A DNA stretch of 24,232 nucleotides from the NCBI GenBank assembly GCA_937901285.1, contig CALCHI010000569.1, positions 1 to 24,232 on the forward strand. Reading direction: 5' to 3'. Source of the DNA: UBA8437 sp003445035 (GTDB taxonomy: Bacteria > Planctomycetota > Planctomycetia > Planctomycetales > Planctomycetaceae). A program made the translations under genes and the position numbers. Below are positions 1 through 7,870 of this stretch, piece after piece (position 1 is the stretch's first letter; each line of letters begins with the position of its first letter). Under the pieces are notes generated by a model. It made no database searches. It was not told where the DNA came from and saw only the letters and a list, made by a program, of their open reading frames with translations.

Positions 1-660
1 ATTCGCAAACCCGCGGGCAAACAACAACTCGATGTCTGCAAGTATCGCCTCGGCGTGTTGGATGTTTCGCTGGTCGGCCGCCAGTTTCTTCTCCAGCGAG
101 GTCATCTGCGAGCGGTATTCGCCCTTGAGGTACCCGTCGATGGCCACCTGGGCAATCGCCACGTCCGTCTTGGTTCTTGCCAGGGCAGCCTTGGCCCTGT
201 TCGTGTCCGTCTTCCCCAGGCTGACAGTCTCTTCGATGTTCTTGGTATCCAGCTTGACCAGTTCGTCTCCGGCCTTGACCGTGGTGCCGTTGGCGACCAC
301 CCAGGTGACGGTGCTACGACCACCGCGGCCACCGTAGCCACCGCGGATTTCGCACTTGATCTCCTTGTTCCGGGAACTCTCCACGGTTCCGGTTTCTGTG
401 ACCGTGACCACCAATTCGCCGCGTGTGACCGTGTGGGTCGCGTCAGGATCGCTGGGCACCGCGGACGGCGTGTTCTGGGGCATCACCTGGACGACGGTGC
501 CCGCAATCGCAAGCAGGCCGATCGCCAGCATCGCCCAGGTCCACAGCGGCCCCGAGCGAGATGTTCCGGGAGCCTGCGAATCATCGGGGACTGGTCGGGT
601 CACCGGCTGGTCCGGCACTTCCGGTCGACTCCCCTCGTCTTGTGTCACCTCAAACGACAT
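1..660 (-). CDS. HlyD/RND-type membrane-fusion (efflux adaptor) protein, N-terminal 220 residues, truncated by window edge
   Basis: The frame is open from an ATG at 660 to the window edge, so only the N-terminal 220 residues are visible. GAGGAA lies 9 nt upstream of the ATG and an in-frame stop lies further upstream, which fixes the start. Seen: a cytoplasmic, acidic, Pro-rich tail (about 1-38), one membrane anchor (about 39-60), a stretch reading VTRGELVVTVTETGTVES that matches the start of adaptor proteins, a lipoyl/barrel-sandwich half with NGTTVKAGDELVKLD, then a helical coiled-coil arm (about 150-220). Family knowledge: such adaptors bridge an inner-membrane ABC (MacB-like) or RND pump to the outer membrane. 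The pump gene would be expected beyond position 1. Oddity: a Gly/Arg-rich insert (GGYGGRGGRS, about residues 106-115) sits between the first beta strands of the lipoyl domain. The adaptor assignment is fairly safe; the transported substrate is unknown. Confidence 0.82.
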   Translation of the reverse strand, partial: MSFEVTQDEGSRPEVPDQPVTRPVPDDSQAPGTSRSGPLWTWAMLAIGLLAIAGTVVQVMPQNTPSAVPSDPDATHTVTRGELVVTVTETGTVESSRNKEIKCEIRGGYGGRGGRSTVTWVVANGTTVKAGDELVKLDTKNIEETVSLGKTDTNRAKAALARTKTDVAIAQVAIDGYLKGEYRSQMTSLEKKLAADQRNIQHAEAILADIELLFARGFAN

Positions 661-965
661 CGCTCCAGTTTCCTCGACTTGGCATTCTGGTTCAACCGGT
701 CATTTTCCGGAGTTTCTCACCGCCCTTGGCAATTGGACAACACGGAAACTTCACCAGGTCCCGTGTCGAGAGACTCTCTTGGGTTCCTCAGGTTCTGACC
801 GGTGGGGCTGAGGCCACGGAGGGGCCCATGAAGAACACCTCGGACGGTGTCCGGGTCGATCTCCATGTTCTTTGACATCGAAGAACGGTGCGATGCGGCT
901 CCAACTGCGTCGACGGTCCTGCCGGCCCGGTCATGAACAGCGAGGGCATACCAGGGTGCTGGGCA
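661..965. other. Intergenic region with no convincing gene
   Basis: This 305-bp gap lies between two minus-strand genes. It should carry the 3' end signal of the 717-residue gene and the promoter of the adaptor gene, but I cannot pick out a clear hairpin with a T-tract or a good -35/-10 pair. A 49-codon minus-strand frame (717-866) starts with ATG and has many G/C third positions, but it lacks a good ribosome binding site and any recognisable motif, so it is not annotated as a gene. Confidence 0.5.
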
Positions 966-3119
966 TCACGATGCCGCTCGGAGCCGGTTCCGTTCGTCGA
1001 CGAGGTCGTCAATTCTCTCGCTGACAGACTGGTGGGCGGTTTCGGTTTCGGCGAGCAGCTTCAGTTGGGAATCGACGAGCTTGTCCCATCGCGACGCCGA
1101 GAGGATGACCGGATTCTGGTCGGTCGGCGCCGACTTGGGGGTTCTGACGAACAGGCGACGAATTGCGGCCGTCAGTGACAAGCCGATCTCGAGCATTTCG
1201 AGTGGAAGGTTGGCGGCCTTTACGGCTGCGATCTCGACACGCGAATCACGTCCGCCGTAAATCGGCAACCAGCGGCCCAGCCGGGCGGCGTTGTCGCGAA
1301 TCAGAAACGTGGCGAGCCGGCGGTGCGAGGCATACATCTGCACGGGATAGGCGAGGTTGCCGATCACAGGAAGCACTCCGACGAGCAACGCTTCGCCGTA
1401 GTTGACTCGCCGCCGGACATTGCGTGCCATTCGCCAGAGAGTGATCACGGTCCTGCAGGCAGGAGAAACCACAATTGGCAGCAGGCAAAGAAAATCGCCG
1501 GTCAGAACGAACGCAAAGACGCCACCGATCTTGAGCGGGATCAACAGCGGCGCAATCAGCTTCACGCTGAGATGCATGCCAAAACAGCGGGCGTATTCGT
1601 CAAAATTCTGCGAAGACGACTCGCTCTGCAAAGCCTGCAATTCGCCGGGCTGTAGCCGCCCCGCTTTGTCCCACTCACGAATGGTGCCGCGAATCGCGTA
1701 CTTGCCGAATTCTCGCTGAAATCTTGCGGAGACAGCCAGCAGGAGAATTCTCTGAAGATTGGTTCGACGATGATCGCCGTCGGAGGCCCAACGCTGTAGA
1801 GCGGCAGGCACGGTTTTTGAAAGCGCCCAATTGCCGATGAATCGCAGTGACAGTTTCGAGAACATCCGCGCCGGCTGCACACGGCCCTGTTCCTGCCAGT
1901 TTCGGGACTTTCGTTCGCAATACGCCGTAAGGATCTCGTTGCGAACCCGGGTGTCCCGCACCGCATTCTTGAATCGTTGACGGAATGCTCGATGTCCATG
2001 GAGGCGTTGGAGAACTCGTCCCACAGCCGTGGGAATGAAGCCCAGCCAATACAGCGGTCGTGTCAGGAGCCGGGAACTGGACCGGAGTTTCTCGTCTGTG
2101 GTGTCATCAGTCAGGTCGTTTTGCTTCCAGATGTCGAGGCGACGGTGGCGGTAGGCGTCACGGAAGCGGCGAGAGACGATCGGCAAGCCGTGGCGGCCCA
2201 CGGCGATTTCGGCCTGTTTCCAGAGGAGCGAATGTTCGATCAGTTTCTCAGCGTCGTTGGACAGTCGTTGAAATCCGTCGTCTCCAAGATGCTGCTCGAG
2301 GATGCCGCGATGGGTTTCCAGAAACCTCAACAGGACCTGGGGGTCGTTGTCGTCGAACAACGGAAGCGATCCGATCCGCAAGCCGGCAAACAGGTAATAA
2401 GGGACCAGCATCGCCGGAATCCCGGATTCGAGATCGACGACCACGTAACGGTCATCGACACGCAACAGGTTGGCGGTCGCAACGACGGCGGCTTTGCTGA
2501 CCTGCCAACCAGATCCCACCAGGCCACTTTCTCGAAAGAGTGTTTCCAGCCGTGACATCAAGTCCAGGAGATCATCGATTTCCTCCGGCGTTCGATCCGG
2601 TGGATCGTCAGAATTCCGGAACCACTTGTGTGTTGTTTCACGCAGGATGCGAGAGTTTGCAGCGGCAGGGCGAATGCCTCTTCCGCGGATGAGTTCGCTT
2701 GCCAGCACATACGCACGGGACTCGGCATCCCAGCGGACATAAAGCGGCTCCGCGACGGTGGCTTCGGGAATCAGCGTTCGTACCAAGGCTGCGGCGGTAC
2801 GCCGCCGATAAAAACAGGCCAGGATGGCGTCCGCTGAGGCCTGGTAAGCGAATGGGGACTGAAACACGCAGCGGTAGATCAGTCGCGTGAGCAGTCCGGG
2901 GGCAAAGACCTTCTCGACGCAGAGTCGCTCATTTCCCTCGGCATCCGTCGCCCGGACCAACACGGCTCGAGCAGCACGGCCCTTGCCGAGTGTGAGGATC
3001 GGTTCGACCTGGCAGGGTGTCCAACTGTCGTCAGCCGGCAGCAATCCCACGTCCATTGCCGGACCGAAATGCTCGGAACCGATCGCTGCGTCTTCCGCTT
3101 CGGGCGAAGTCTCTGGCAT
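966..3119 (-). CDS. Hypothetical membrane-associated protein with degenerate kinase-like N-terminal half
   Basis: The protein has 717 residues and I do not recognise its family with confidence. The N-terminal half has traits of the protein-kinase-like fold: a glycine-loop-like LGKGRAARAV (44-53), a lysine in a beta strand (CVEKVF, K70), a hinge-like SELIRGRG segment, and NLLRVDDRYVVVDLESG (217-233), which resembles the Asn of a catalytic loop followed by the metal-binding Asp (D229). The usual HxD catalytic aspartate five residues before the Asn is not visible. The C-terminal part has hydrophobic stretches near 520-550 and 575-596 that could be membrane segments, and the last 25 residues look like a short coiled coil. 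The ATG at 3119 has a weak ribosome binding site; the ATG at 3056 (residue 22) is an alternative. It is divergent from the metallophosphoesterase. Coding status is secure, function is open. Confidence 0.72.
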   Translation of the reverse strand: MPETSPEAEDAAIGSEHFGPAMDVGLLPADDSWTPCQVEPILTLGKGRAARAVLVRATDAEGNERLCVEKVFAPGLLTRLIYRCVFQSPFAYQASADAILACFYRRRTAAALVRTLIPEATVAEPLYVRWDAESRAYVLASELIRGRGIRPAAANSRILRETTHKWFRNSDDPPDRTPEEIDDLLDLMSRLETLFRESGLVGSGWQVSKAAVVATANLLRVDDRYVVVDLESGIPAMLVPYYLFAGLRIGSLPLFDDNDPQVLLRFLETHRGILEQHLGDDGFQRLSNDAEKLIEHSLLWKQAEIAVGRHGLPIVSRRFRDAYRHRRLDIWKQNDLTDDTTDEKLRSSSRLLTRPLYWLGFIPTAVGRVLQRLHGHRAFRQRFKNAVRDTRVRNEILTAYCERKSRNWQEQGRVQPARMFSKLSLRFIGNWALSKTVPAALQRWASDGDHRRTNLQRILLLAVSARFQREFGKYAIRGTIREWDKAGRLQPGELQALQSESSSQNFDEYARCFGMHLSVKLIAPLLIPLKIGGVFAFVLTGDFLCLLPIVVSPACRTVITLWRMARNVRRRVNYGEALLVGVLPVIGNLAYPVQMYASHRRLATFLIRDNAARLGRWLPIYGGRDSRVEIAAVKAANLPLEMLEIGLSLTAAIRRLFVRTPKSAPTDQNPVILSASRWDKLVDSQLKLLAETETAHQSVSERIDDLVDERNRLRAAS

Positions 3120-3271
3120 GACGGCAATTCATGCGTCCGCCCAACTTCTGGCCACGGACGCCCCCCGTTTTTGTGTTCAGGCGATCGCCGATCCAGGCCG
3201 ACGGCCGCTGAAAGTGCCGAAAGGTATCGAAAGGGGGCATTTGCATCAATGGGATTTTTGTGGTGAGGAAA

Positions 3272-3300
3272 GTGGGCGAGATCCTTATGAGATCGCCCAC
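3272..3300. repeat. Inverted repeat with 8-bp arms, possible operator or hairpin
   Basis: The arms are GTGGGCGA (3272-3279) and TCGCCCAC (3293-3300), a perfect 8-bp match separated by 13 bases. No T-tract follows on either strand, so a classical intrinsic terminator is unlikely. It lies 157 bp before the metallophosphoesterase start and 152 bp before the divergent gene, so a regulatory site serving either is possible but unproven. Confidence 0.4.
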
Positions 3301-3444
3301 TGGCACGGCCCCTTGCTGTTTGTGGTTCGGCAATCGTTTGCTCCACAGTCATCACCCAGGAAGGTCCACGTCTGCTTGTCGACCACCAGTTGGCATTGGC
3401 AGAATGTCGAGCTCTTCGCCACGTTTCCAGAACGATGATGATGT

Positions 3445-3450
3445 GAGGAA
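3445..3450 (+). promoter_or_regulatory. Ribosome binding site deciding the metallophosphoesterase start
   Basis: GAGGAA lies 7 nt before the ATG at 3458. It favours that ATG over the upstream in-frame start at 3260, whose extra 66 residues show no family similarity and no signal peptide. Confidence 0.65.
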
Positions 3451-3457
3451 TCTCGGG

Positions 3458-4756
3458 ATGAGCGAATCCACGACTCTGCGGTCGCTGTTGCCTCGCACCG
3501 AGAGGGGGTGTCACTTCGTTGCCTATGGAGATTGCTGCATAGGTCCGCCAGAACCCGGGCGTGGCCACGAAGAGCACCTCGCGGCCGTGCACCGCGTCAT
3601 GCACCAACTCGACCCACGCCCGCAGTTCGTCTGTTTTCTGGGAGATCTCATTTGGGGTCTGACACGGGAACATGGACCAAACCATGACGGTGATTCCCTT
3701 CGCCAGGAATGGGCCGTCAAGTTGCCGCGAGAGATGAAGCCGCTCACCGATCTGGATGTCCCGGTGTTCCGGATCCCCGGCAACCACGACACGATGACGC
3801 CGGTCAGTGAGGCTGTCTGGAAAGAGGTGTTTGACGAGATTCCGCAGAACGGCCCGGAGGGCCAGGAAGGGCTGACCTGGTTCGAACGGCGAGACGACTT
3901 GCTGATCATCGGGATCAGCGTCTACGCGATGAACATGGGCAGCCCGTTTACCATGATGGGCGGACGCGTCGATTGTGACTGGGTCGATCGGATTCTCAGC
4001 GAACACTCCGATGCAAAATTCAAGTTCGTGCTTGGCCATTCACCGGTCCATCCGGTCAACGGATACACCGCTCCGAAGTGGGGGATGCTGCCGGAGTTCG
4101 GTGAGCCGTTTTGGGAAGTGCTGGCCAGGCATCATGTGACGGCTTACCTGTGCAGCCACGTGATCGCCTTCGACTTCCAGGTCCATGACGGGGTGCCCCA
4201 GATCACAACCGGTGGAGCCGGCACCAGTTCCGGGCCGGGAGGATGCATGCCGGCACCGGCCGAATACCATCACTGTGTCCAACTCGCCGTCGATGACATC
4301 GGATTGCGTGGGCAGGTCCTGGACACCGATGGAACGGCTCGCGAGGAGTTTCAGTGGCCTCTGCCAGCCGATGGCGTCATGCGATGGTCGTTCCAGAGCG
4401 ACGCGCTGCCACCCAAACCGTCCCGGGTTCTTTTGACCGGCCAGAATGAGAATGAGGCTTACCCACGCATCCGGGTGTCGCTCGATGGCTACCAGCCAAG
4501 GCTCAATGTCACGCTCTACGATCCGGCAGACGTCTATCCATGCTCCTGGCATGGTCCCGAAATCGACATCCGTTATCCGTTCGAATTGACAGTGGCCATT
4601 GACCCGGCCATGGGGCCTGGAGGTGTGTTGGCTCGTGTGGGAAGCGGACCGTATTCGTCGTTGGCGACCGACGAGCCGTTCGGTTACAAGGCGGACGCTT
4701 GGCCCGAAAACTGGGAAGCGTCGACGGAAATTCCTGTCGTCGATGCCGCGGACTGA
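3458..4756 (+). CDS. Calcineurin-like metallophosphoesterase with altered metal-site motifs
   Basis: The protein has 432 residues and no signal peptide, so it is probably cytoplasmic. Family knowledge: these enzymes use a two-metal centre built from D-x-H, GD, GNH[D/E], H and GHxH motifs to cleave phosphoesters. Seen in order: YGDCC (D25, with Cys27 where the His of D-x-H would stand), FLGDL (D63), PGNHD (N109-H110-D111), LGHS (H194) and CSHVI (H234, with Ile236 where the last His of GHxH would stand). The core ends near residue 260; the remaining 170 residues are beta-rich and may be a C-terminal accessory domain, as in other phosphoesterases of this size. The first motif may follow the purple-acid-phosphatase variant, which also lacks that His. 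It is convergent with the TPR membrane-protein gene, 58 bp away. The fold call is good; activity and substrate are uncertain. Confidence 0.82.
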   Translation: MSESTTLRSLLPRTERGCHFVAYGDCCIGPPEPGRGHEEHLAAVHRVMHQLDPRPQFVCFLGDLIWGLTREHGPNHDGDSLRQEWAVKLPREMKPLTDLDVPVFRIPGNHDTMTPVSEAVWKEVFDEIPQNGPEGQEGLTWFERRDDLLIIGISVYAMNMGSPFTMMGGRVDCDWVDRILSEHSDAKFKFVLGHSPVHPVNGYTAPKWGMLPEFGEPFWEVLARHHVTAYLCSHVIAFDFQVHDGVPQITTGGAGTSSGPGGCMPAPAEYHHCVQLAVDDIGLRGQVLDTDGTAREEFQWPLPADGVMRWSFQSDALPPKPSRVLLTGQNENEAYPRIRVSLDGYQPRLNVTLYDPADVYPCSWHGPEIDIRYPFELTVAIDPAMGPGGVLARVGSGPYSSLATDEPFGYKADAWPENWEASTEIPVVDAAD

Positions 4757-4814
4757 ATTGTCCAGGCCAAACCGCCGGATCCGAATCTGCCTTTTCGTCT
4801 CACGTGGCGGGGGA

Positions 4815-6566
4815 TCAGGGTGCGACCGGAGTTTTCTTCAGCAGTCCTCGAGCCAATTCCAGCAGCTTGTCACTCTCCGACCCAGCTCCTGATCGGGATT
4901 CCAGCAGCGAGATGGCGCGTTGCAGATGGCTTCGAGCTTCGGCGTGACGATTGGTTTCCAGGTAAAGCCGTCCGAGACCGACATGGATCGCCGGGAGGTC
5001 GTCGTCGAGTTTCAGGGCTTGTTGCAGGTGGTGTTCGGATTGCTCGTGTTCGCCCCTCGCCTGCAGGGCCAACGCCAGTTGAACGTGGGATTCGGTTCGT
5101 CCCGGATCTCGTGACAGGACAATCCGGTGATGCCGGATCGATCCGTCGATTTCCTTTGTGGCCGAGAGCAGCATGGCCAGGTGGAAGTGGGCTTCGGTGT
5201 TCTTCTCGTCACCGAGCAGGATGGCCTTCTCCAGGGATTGCCGGGCCGGCTTGGCCTGGCCCTGTTGTTTGAGCTGGATGCCCAGCGCCAGGTGGGCGTG
5301 GGCGTGATCGGGAACGACTTTCACCAGGTGGCGATACCGCTGCAGCACCTGGGTATCGCGAGCCACCTGGTCGCTGAACACGTAGTCGTTCCACCACTGC
5401 GACGTAGCCAGGGCGATGATGGCCAGCAGGAACGGGGTCCATTTCAGGGCGTGGACAGATCCCTCGGTGAGCGGTCGGGTTTCCGGGGCCTGCGGGGCAT
5501 CACCGATGCCCAGTCCGGCTCGGGTTTCCTGTTCGCGAACCTTCCAGATGAACCCGTCGAGATAGAAGTGCAGCAGGGTCGAGGTCCAGATGAGTGAGAC
5601 CATCAGTTTTTCGAAGGAGTCGACTCCCAGGTACTGAGGCAGTCGGGAACAGGCGCCGTAGGCCGCCACCAGGGCGATGTAGACGACAAGCATCAGCCTG
5701 CTGCGGCGAAACAGCTGTCGGGTCAGGCCTCCAACGGGGGCAGACTGTTCCACCCGCTTGCGGTTGAATACCCAGACGATTGCGAGGTACTGGACGTCGT
5801 GAAAGATCTCGAACAGCGTGATGCCGACGATGATGTTGTCGATCATGACCATCGCGAACCACCAGAAGGCGAAGCTGATGGCCATGGTGAGCAGTCGGAT
5901 CGCGGTGGCCGGTTGGAAGCGAGATCTCTGTGAGAGTTCGTGAACCAGGAACACCGTGGTGATGATCGCGGTGCCGATTAGCCACGCGCCTCGGAAACCG
6001 TTTATCCCTTCGACGGGAATCAGCGGTCCCCCGGACCGGTGGAATGTTTCGAGCAGTCGGAAGACCCGGCCGTCGGAACAGATCATCCCGGCACCGAACC
6101 AGGTCACGCACATCAACCAGTCAAGCCGGGCTGCGTGGGGGCTGGCCTGGCCGGTCTTGGCCGCGTAGATCCTCAGAAAACCGTAGACCTGCATCAGCCC
6201 GTGCCAGAATCCCCACAGCGCGAGCACGACTTCCATGCCGTCCCGCAGTTCGGTGAAGAGCAGGGGGACCGAGATGCCCAGCAGCACGATCGGTCCCACG
6301 GTCAACCGGACACGGAATCTGTGAAACAGCGCCCGGTCTCCGTAGGCCCTGAGCATTCCCGGCAGGTGATGGCCGGTGGCCCCCAGGGTTCCGACGATCG
6401 CGTAAATCGCCTGATCGGAGAACTGTTGCCGGGAGAGGAAGACAAGCGGCAGGATCAACAACGGGGTCGCCACGAACAGCACCAGGTCGGCCACCGGGCC
6501 GAGAATCCAGGTCGAAGCGGGTGGCGACGACGTTCCTGCCGGCGCCGTCGATGTTGCCTCGCTCAA
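4815..6566 (-). CDS. Multi-pass membrane protein with conserved-looking intramembrane histidines and C-terminal TPR domain
   Basis: The protein has 583 residues. It begins with a rare TTG codon, supported by a strong ribosome binding site (GGGAGGAG) and by the fact that the next in-frame ATG (residue 71) would remove the first two membrane segments. Residues about 20-345 contain roughly eight hydrophobic segments, with histidines at or near membrane faces: HH at 66-67, H82, WH122, FHD at 255-257 and LHFYLDG at 332-338. A further hydrophobic segment lies at about 377-392. Residues about 405-575 form about four TPR units, which usually mediate protein-protein contacts. The histidine arrangement recalls membrane-bound di-iron enzymes such as Brp/Blh carotenoid dioxygenases, but that is an inference from pattern only. 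It is the last gene of the minus-strand block, 83 bp after the DUF3500 gene. Confidence 0.75.
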   Translation of the reverse strand: MSEATSTAPAGTSSPPASTWILGPVADLVLFVATPLLILPLVFLSRQQFSDQAIYAIVGTLGATGHHLPGMLRAYGDRALFHRFRVRLTVGPIVLLGISVPLLFTELRDGMEVVLALWGFWHGLMQVYGFLRIYAAKTGQASPHAARLDWLMCVTWFGAGMICSDGRVFRLLETFHRSGGPLIPVEGINGFRGAWLIGTAIITTVFLVHELSQRSRFQPATAIRLLTMAISFAFWWFAMVMIDNIIVGITLFEIFHDVQYLAIVWVFNRKRVEQSAPVGGLTRQLFRRSRLMLVVYIALVAAYGACSRLPQYLGVDSFEKLMVSLIWTSTLLHFYLDGFIWKVREQETRAGLGIGDAPQAPETRPLTEGSVHALKWTPFLLAIIALATSQWWNDYVFSDQVARDTQVLQRYRHLVKVVPDHAHAHLALGIQLKQQGQAKPARQSLEKAILLGDEKNTEAHFHLAMLLSATKEIDGSIRHHRIVLSRDPGRTESHVQLALALQARGEHEQSEHHLQQALKLDDDLPAIHVGLGRLYLETNRHAEARSHLQRAISLLESRSGAGSESDKLLELARGLLKKTPVAP

Positions 6567-6570
6567 CGGT

Positions 6571-6578
6571 CTCCTCCC
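6571..6578 (-). promoter_or_regulatory. Strong Shine-Dalgarno supporting a TTG start
   Basis: On the minus strand GGGAGGAG stands four bases before TTG (6564-6566). This is among the best ribosome binding sites in the window and is the main reason to accept the TTG as the start of the TPR membrane protein. Confidence 0.65.
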
Positions 6579-6649
6579 GTTGACGGCCGGCGATGATCGG
6601 TCGGCTCAGCAATCACAATTGTCTCTCGCGATGTCCGGTCGCAGGTCGC

Positions 6650-7675
6650 TCAGGCCGGTTTGCGGATGTTGACCCAGGTGTGCACGTGAGGGCTGCCACG
6701 AAAGTACCAGACCATCGATGGTCCCTCGATCTGCCAAACGTCCCAAACGCGGTCGTTCCCGATGTCCAGGTTCTTGTAGTAGGCGAAGTGCAGGTTGTCG
6801 AATTGGGCCTCGATCAGCTTCATGCACTCGTCCACATCGATCTTGCGGAACGGCGCCAGAACATCGGCCATCACCCTGCGGGCCAGGGTTTTCTGGTCAC
6901 TGGAGAAATCGGCAACCGGAACACCGTGAAGGGCCGTGTCCGGGCCTCGCAATTCGACCGTCTTCTTCCTTTGTTCTGGCCGTGCGTCGCTGCGGAGAGC
7001 GACTTTTTGCTGCTTGCCGTCCAGGGCCCGGAACAACTTGTTGGCCCGCTTGGCCTGGTACCAATAGATGTTTCCGGGGTGATCGGGTTTTTCGTTGAAG
7101 CCGGCCGCCGCATGGCCATAGAAGATCGGGCCTCCAAACGCAGCGCCCTTCACCGAGTTACCGTCACATCGCCGGGTCACGTGCCGGCCGGCGAAAACGA
7201 ATTCGAATTGTCCCGAGCCGGGTTGGCCGAAAACTGCGACCGAACATCCGTCGAACCCGCCTTTCCGATTGGCCTGCTGGTTGTCGTGTTCGACCTGGGT
7301 CACCACCTTTTTCGCGTATTCCTCGCTGTGCAGCCCGTCGAAGATGCCGCGGATCATGGCCTGCTGATCCCTGGAGAATGTCTTGCCGACGGTGGCCTTG
7401 GTGATGTGCCAGTTGTTGTTGACGGCCTGCCGCAGGGGGTCGTTGAAGGAAAACGCCATCAGTTTCTTCTGCGGCTCGGTCAACGTCTTGTAGAACTGGG
7501 TGACGAGCGTTTCCGATGCCGGTTTCCTGGCGGCTTCACCTGCCGTGGCCGCCGTTTCCGGCAGGAACGGTGACAATGCGGATGCCGTGGCAATTCCGCT
7601 GGTCGTCTTCAGGAACCTGCGGCGAGTCAGGTCACCGGGTGCGGAAGTGGCTGTGGGTTCAAACGGGCCGGACAT
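6650..7675 (-). CDS. Tat-exported DUF3500-family protein
   Basis: The protein has 341 residues from the ATG at 7675, chosen because AAGGAAG lies just upstream and because a twin-arginine signal follows (TRRRFLK, residues 17-23, then a hydrophobic Ala-rich stretch). A longer frame reaches 7825 but adds 50 residues that would bury the signal. The mature part resembles DUF3500: a helical N-terminal half (LTEPQKKLMAFSFNDPLR), a central segment ending in GPIFYGH, a YWYQAKRANKLFRALDGKQ helix, and a C-terminal end reading MVWYFRGSPHVHTWV. DUF3500 proteins are exported and uncharacterised; several His residues could bind a metal, but that is inference. It sits between the PhoD-like gene (195 bp upstream) and the TPR membrane-protein gene (83 bp downstream), all on the minus strand. 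Confidence 0.72.
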   Translation of the reverse strand: MSGPFEPTATSAPGDLTRRRFLKTTSGIATASALSPFLPETAATAGEAARKPASETLVTQFYKTLTEPQKKLMAFSFNDPLRQAVNNNWHITKATVGKTFSRDQQAMIRGIFDGLHSEEYAKKVVTQVEHDNQQANRKGGFDGCSVAVFGQPGSGQFEFVFAGRHVTRRCDGNSVKGAAFGGPIFYGHAAAGFNEKPDHPGNIYWYQAKRANKLFRALDGKQQKVALRSDARPEQRKKTVELRGPDTALHGVPVADFSSDQKTLARRVMADVLAPFRKIDVDECMKLIEAQFDNLHFAYYKNLDIGNDRVWDVWQIEGPSMVWYFRGSPHVHTWVNIRKPA

Positions 7676-7870
7676 GTCAGCTTCCTTGGATTCAGTCGGC
7701 GGCGAAGAGCCGGGGCGAGTTGTGTGCTGTGTCGATGGAGCGATTGTATCCCATGTGGTGATGGCTTCTGCAGGGATTCGCTCCTCAAGGAACGTTCCCG
7801 ATCGTCCACCGGATGTTCCATTCACCGCACCCTCTGAAACCGGGCCAATCCGAGTGAGAGAACGTCACCA
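7676..7870. other. Intergenic region, possible promoter for the DUF3500 gene
   Basis: This 195-bp gap holds a perfect 10-bp palindrome, GGAACGTTCC (7789-7798), and a minus-strand TACAAT (7743-7748) that resembles a -10 box but has no good -35 partner at the usual distance. The gap is wide enough for the DUF3500 and TPR membrane-protein genes to have their own promoter. None of this is conclusive. Confidence 0.3.

Larger units (their letters stand above)
3120..3457. promoter_or_regulatory. Divergent intergenic region between the 717-residue gene and the metallophosphoesterase
   Basis: This 338-bp gap must hold the promoters of both outward-reading genes. The plus-strand frame is open upstream to 3260, but the protein it would add has no resemblance to the phosphoesterase family, and a good ribosome binding site sits at 3445-3450, so I treat the whole stretch as non-coding. 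It contains an inverted repeat at 3272-3300. No clear -35/-10 pair was found by eye. Confidence 0.5.

Noticed and set aside
717..866. 49-codon minus-strand ORF between the 717-residue gene and the adaptor gene
   Set aside because: It has an ATG and many G/C third positions, but no good ribosome binding site and no recognisable motif; chance is a sufficient explanation.
3180..3189. GGCGATCGCC palindrome
   Set aside because: Short and restriction-site-like; no repeated copies or positional support for a function.
2879..4039. 386-codon minus-strand frame spanning the divergent region and the 5' half of the metallophosphoesterase
   Set aside because: It is antisense to the phosphoesterase motifs and overlaps the 717-residue gene in another frame; no domain is recognisable in it.
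6593..7573. 326-codon plus-strand frame
   Set aside because: Antisense to the DUF3500 gene, whose Tat signal and family segments are clear.
7743..7748. TACAAT as a minus-strand -10 box for the DUF3500 gene
   Set aside because: No acceptable -35 element at 16-19 bp; kept only as a remark on the gap.
7789..7798. GGAACGTTCC palindrome as an operator
   Set aside because: A 10-bp palindrome without spacer is expected by chance now and then in a window of this size, and no second site supports it.
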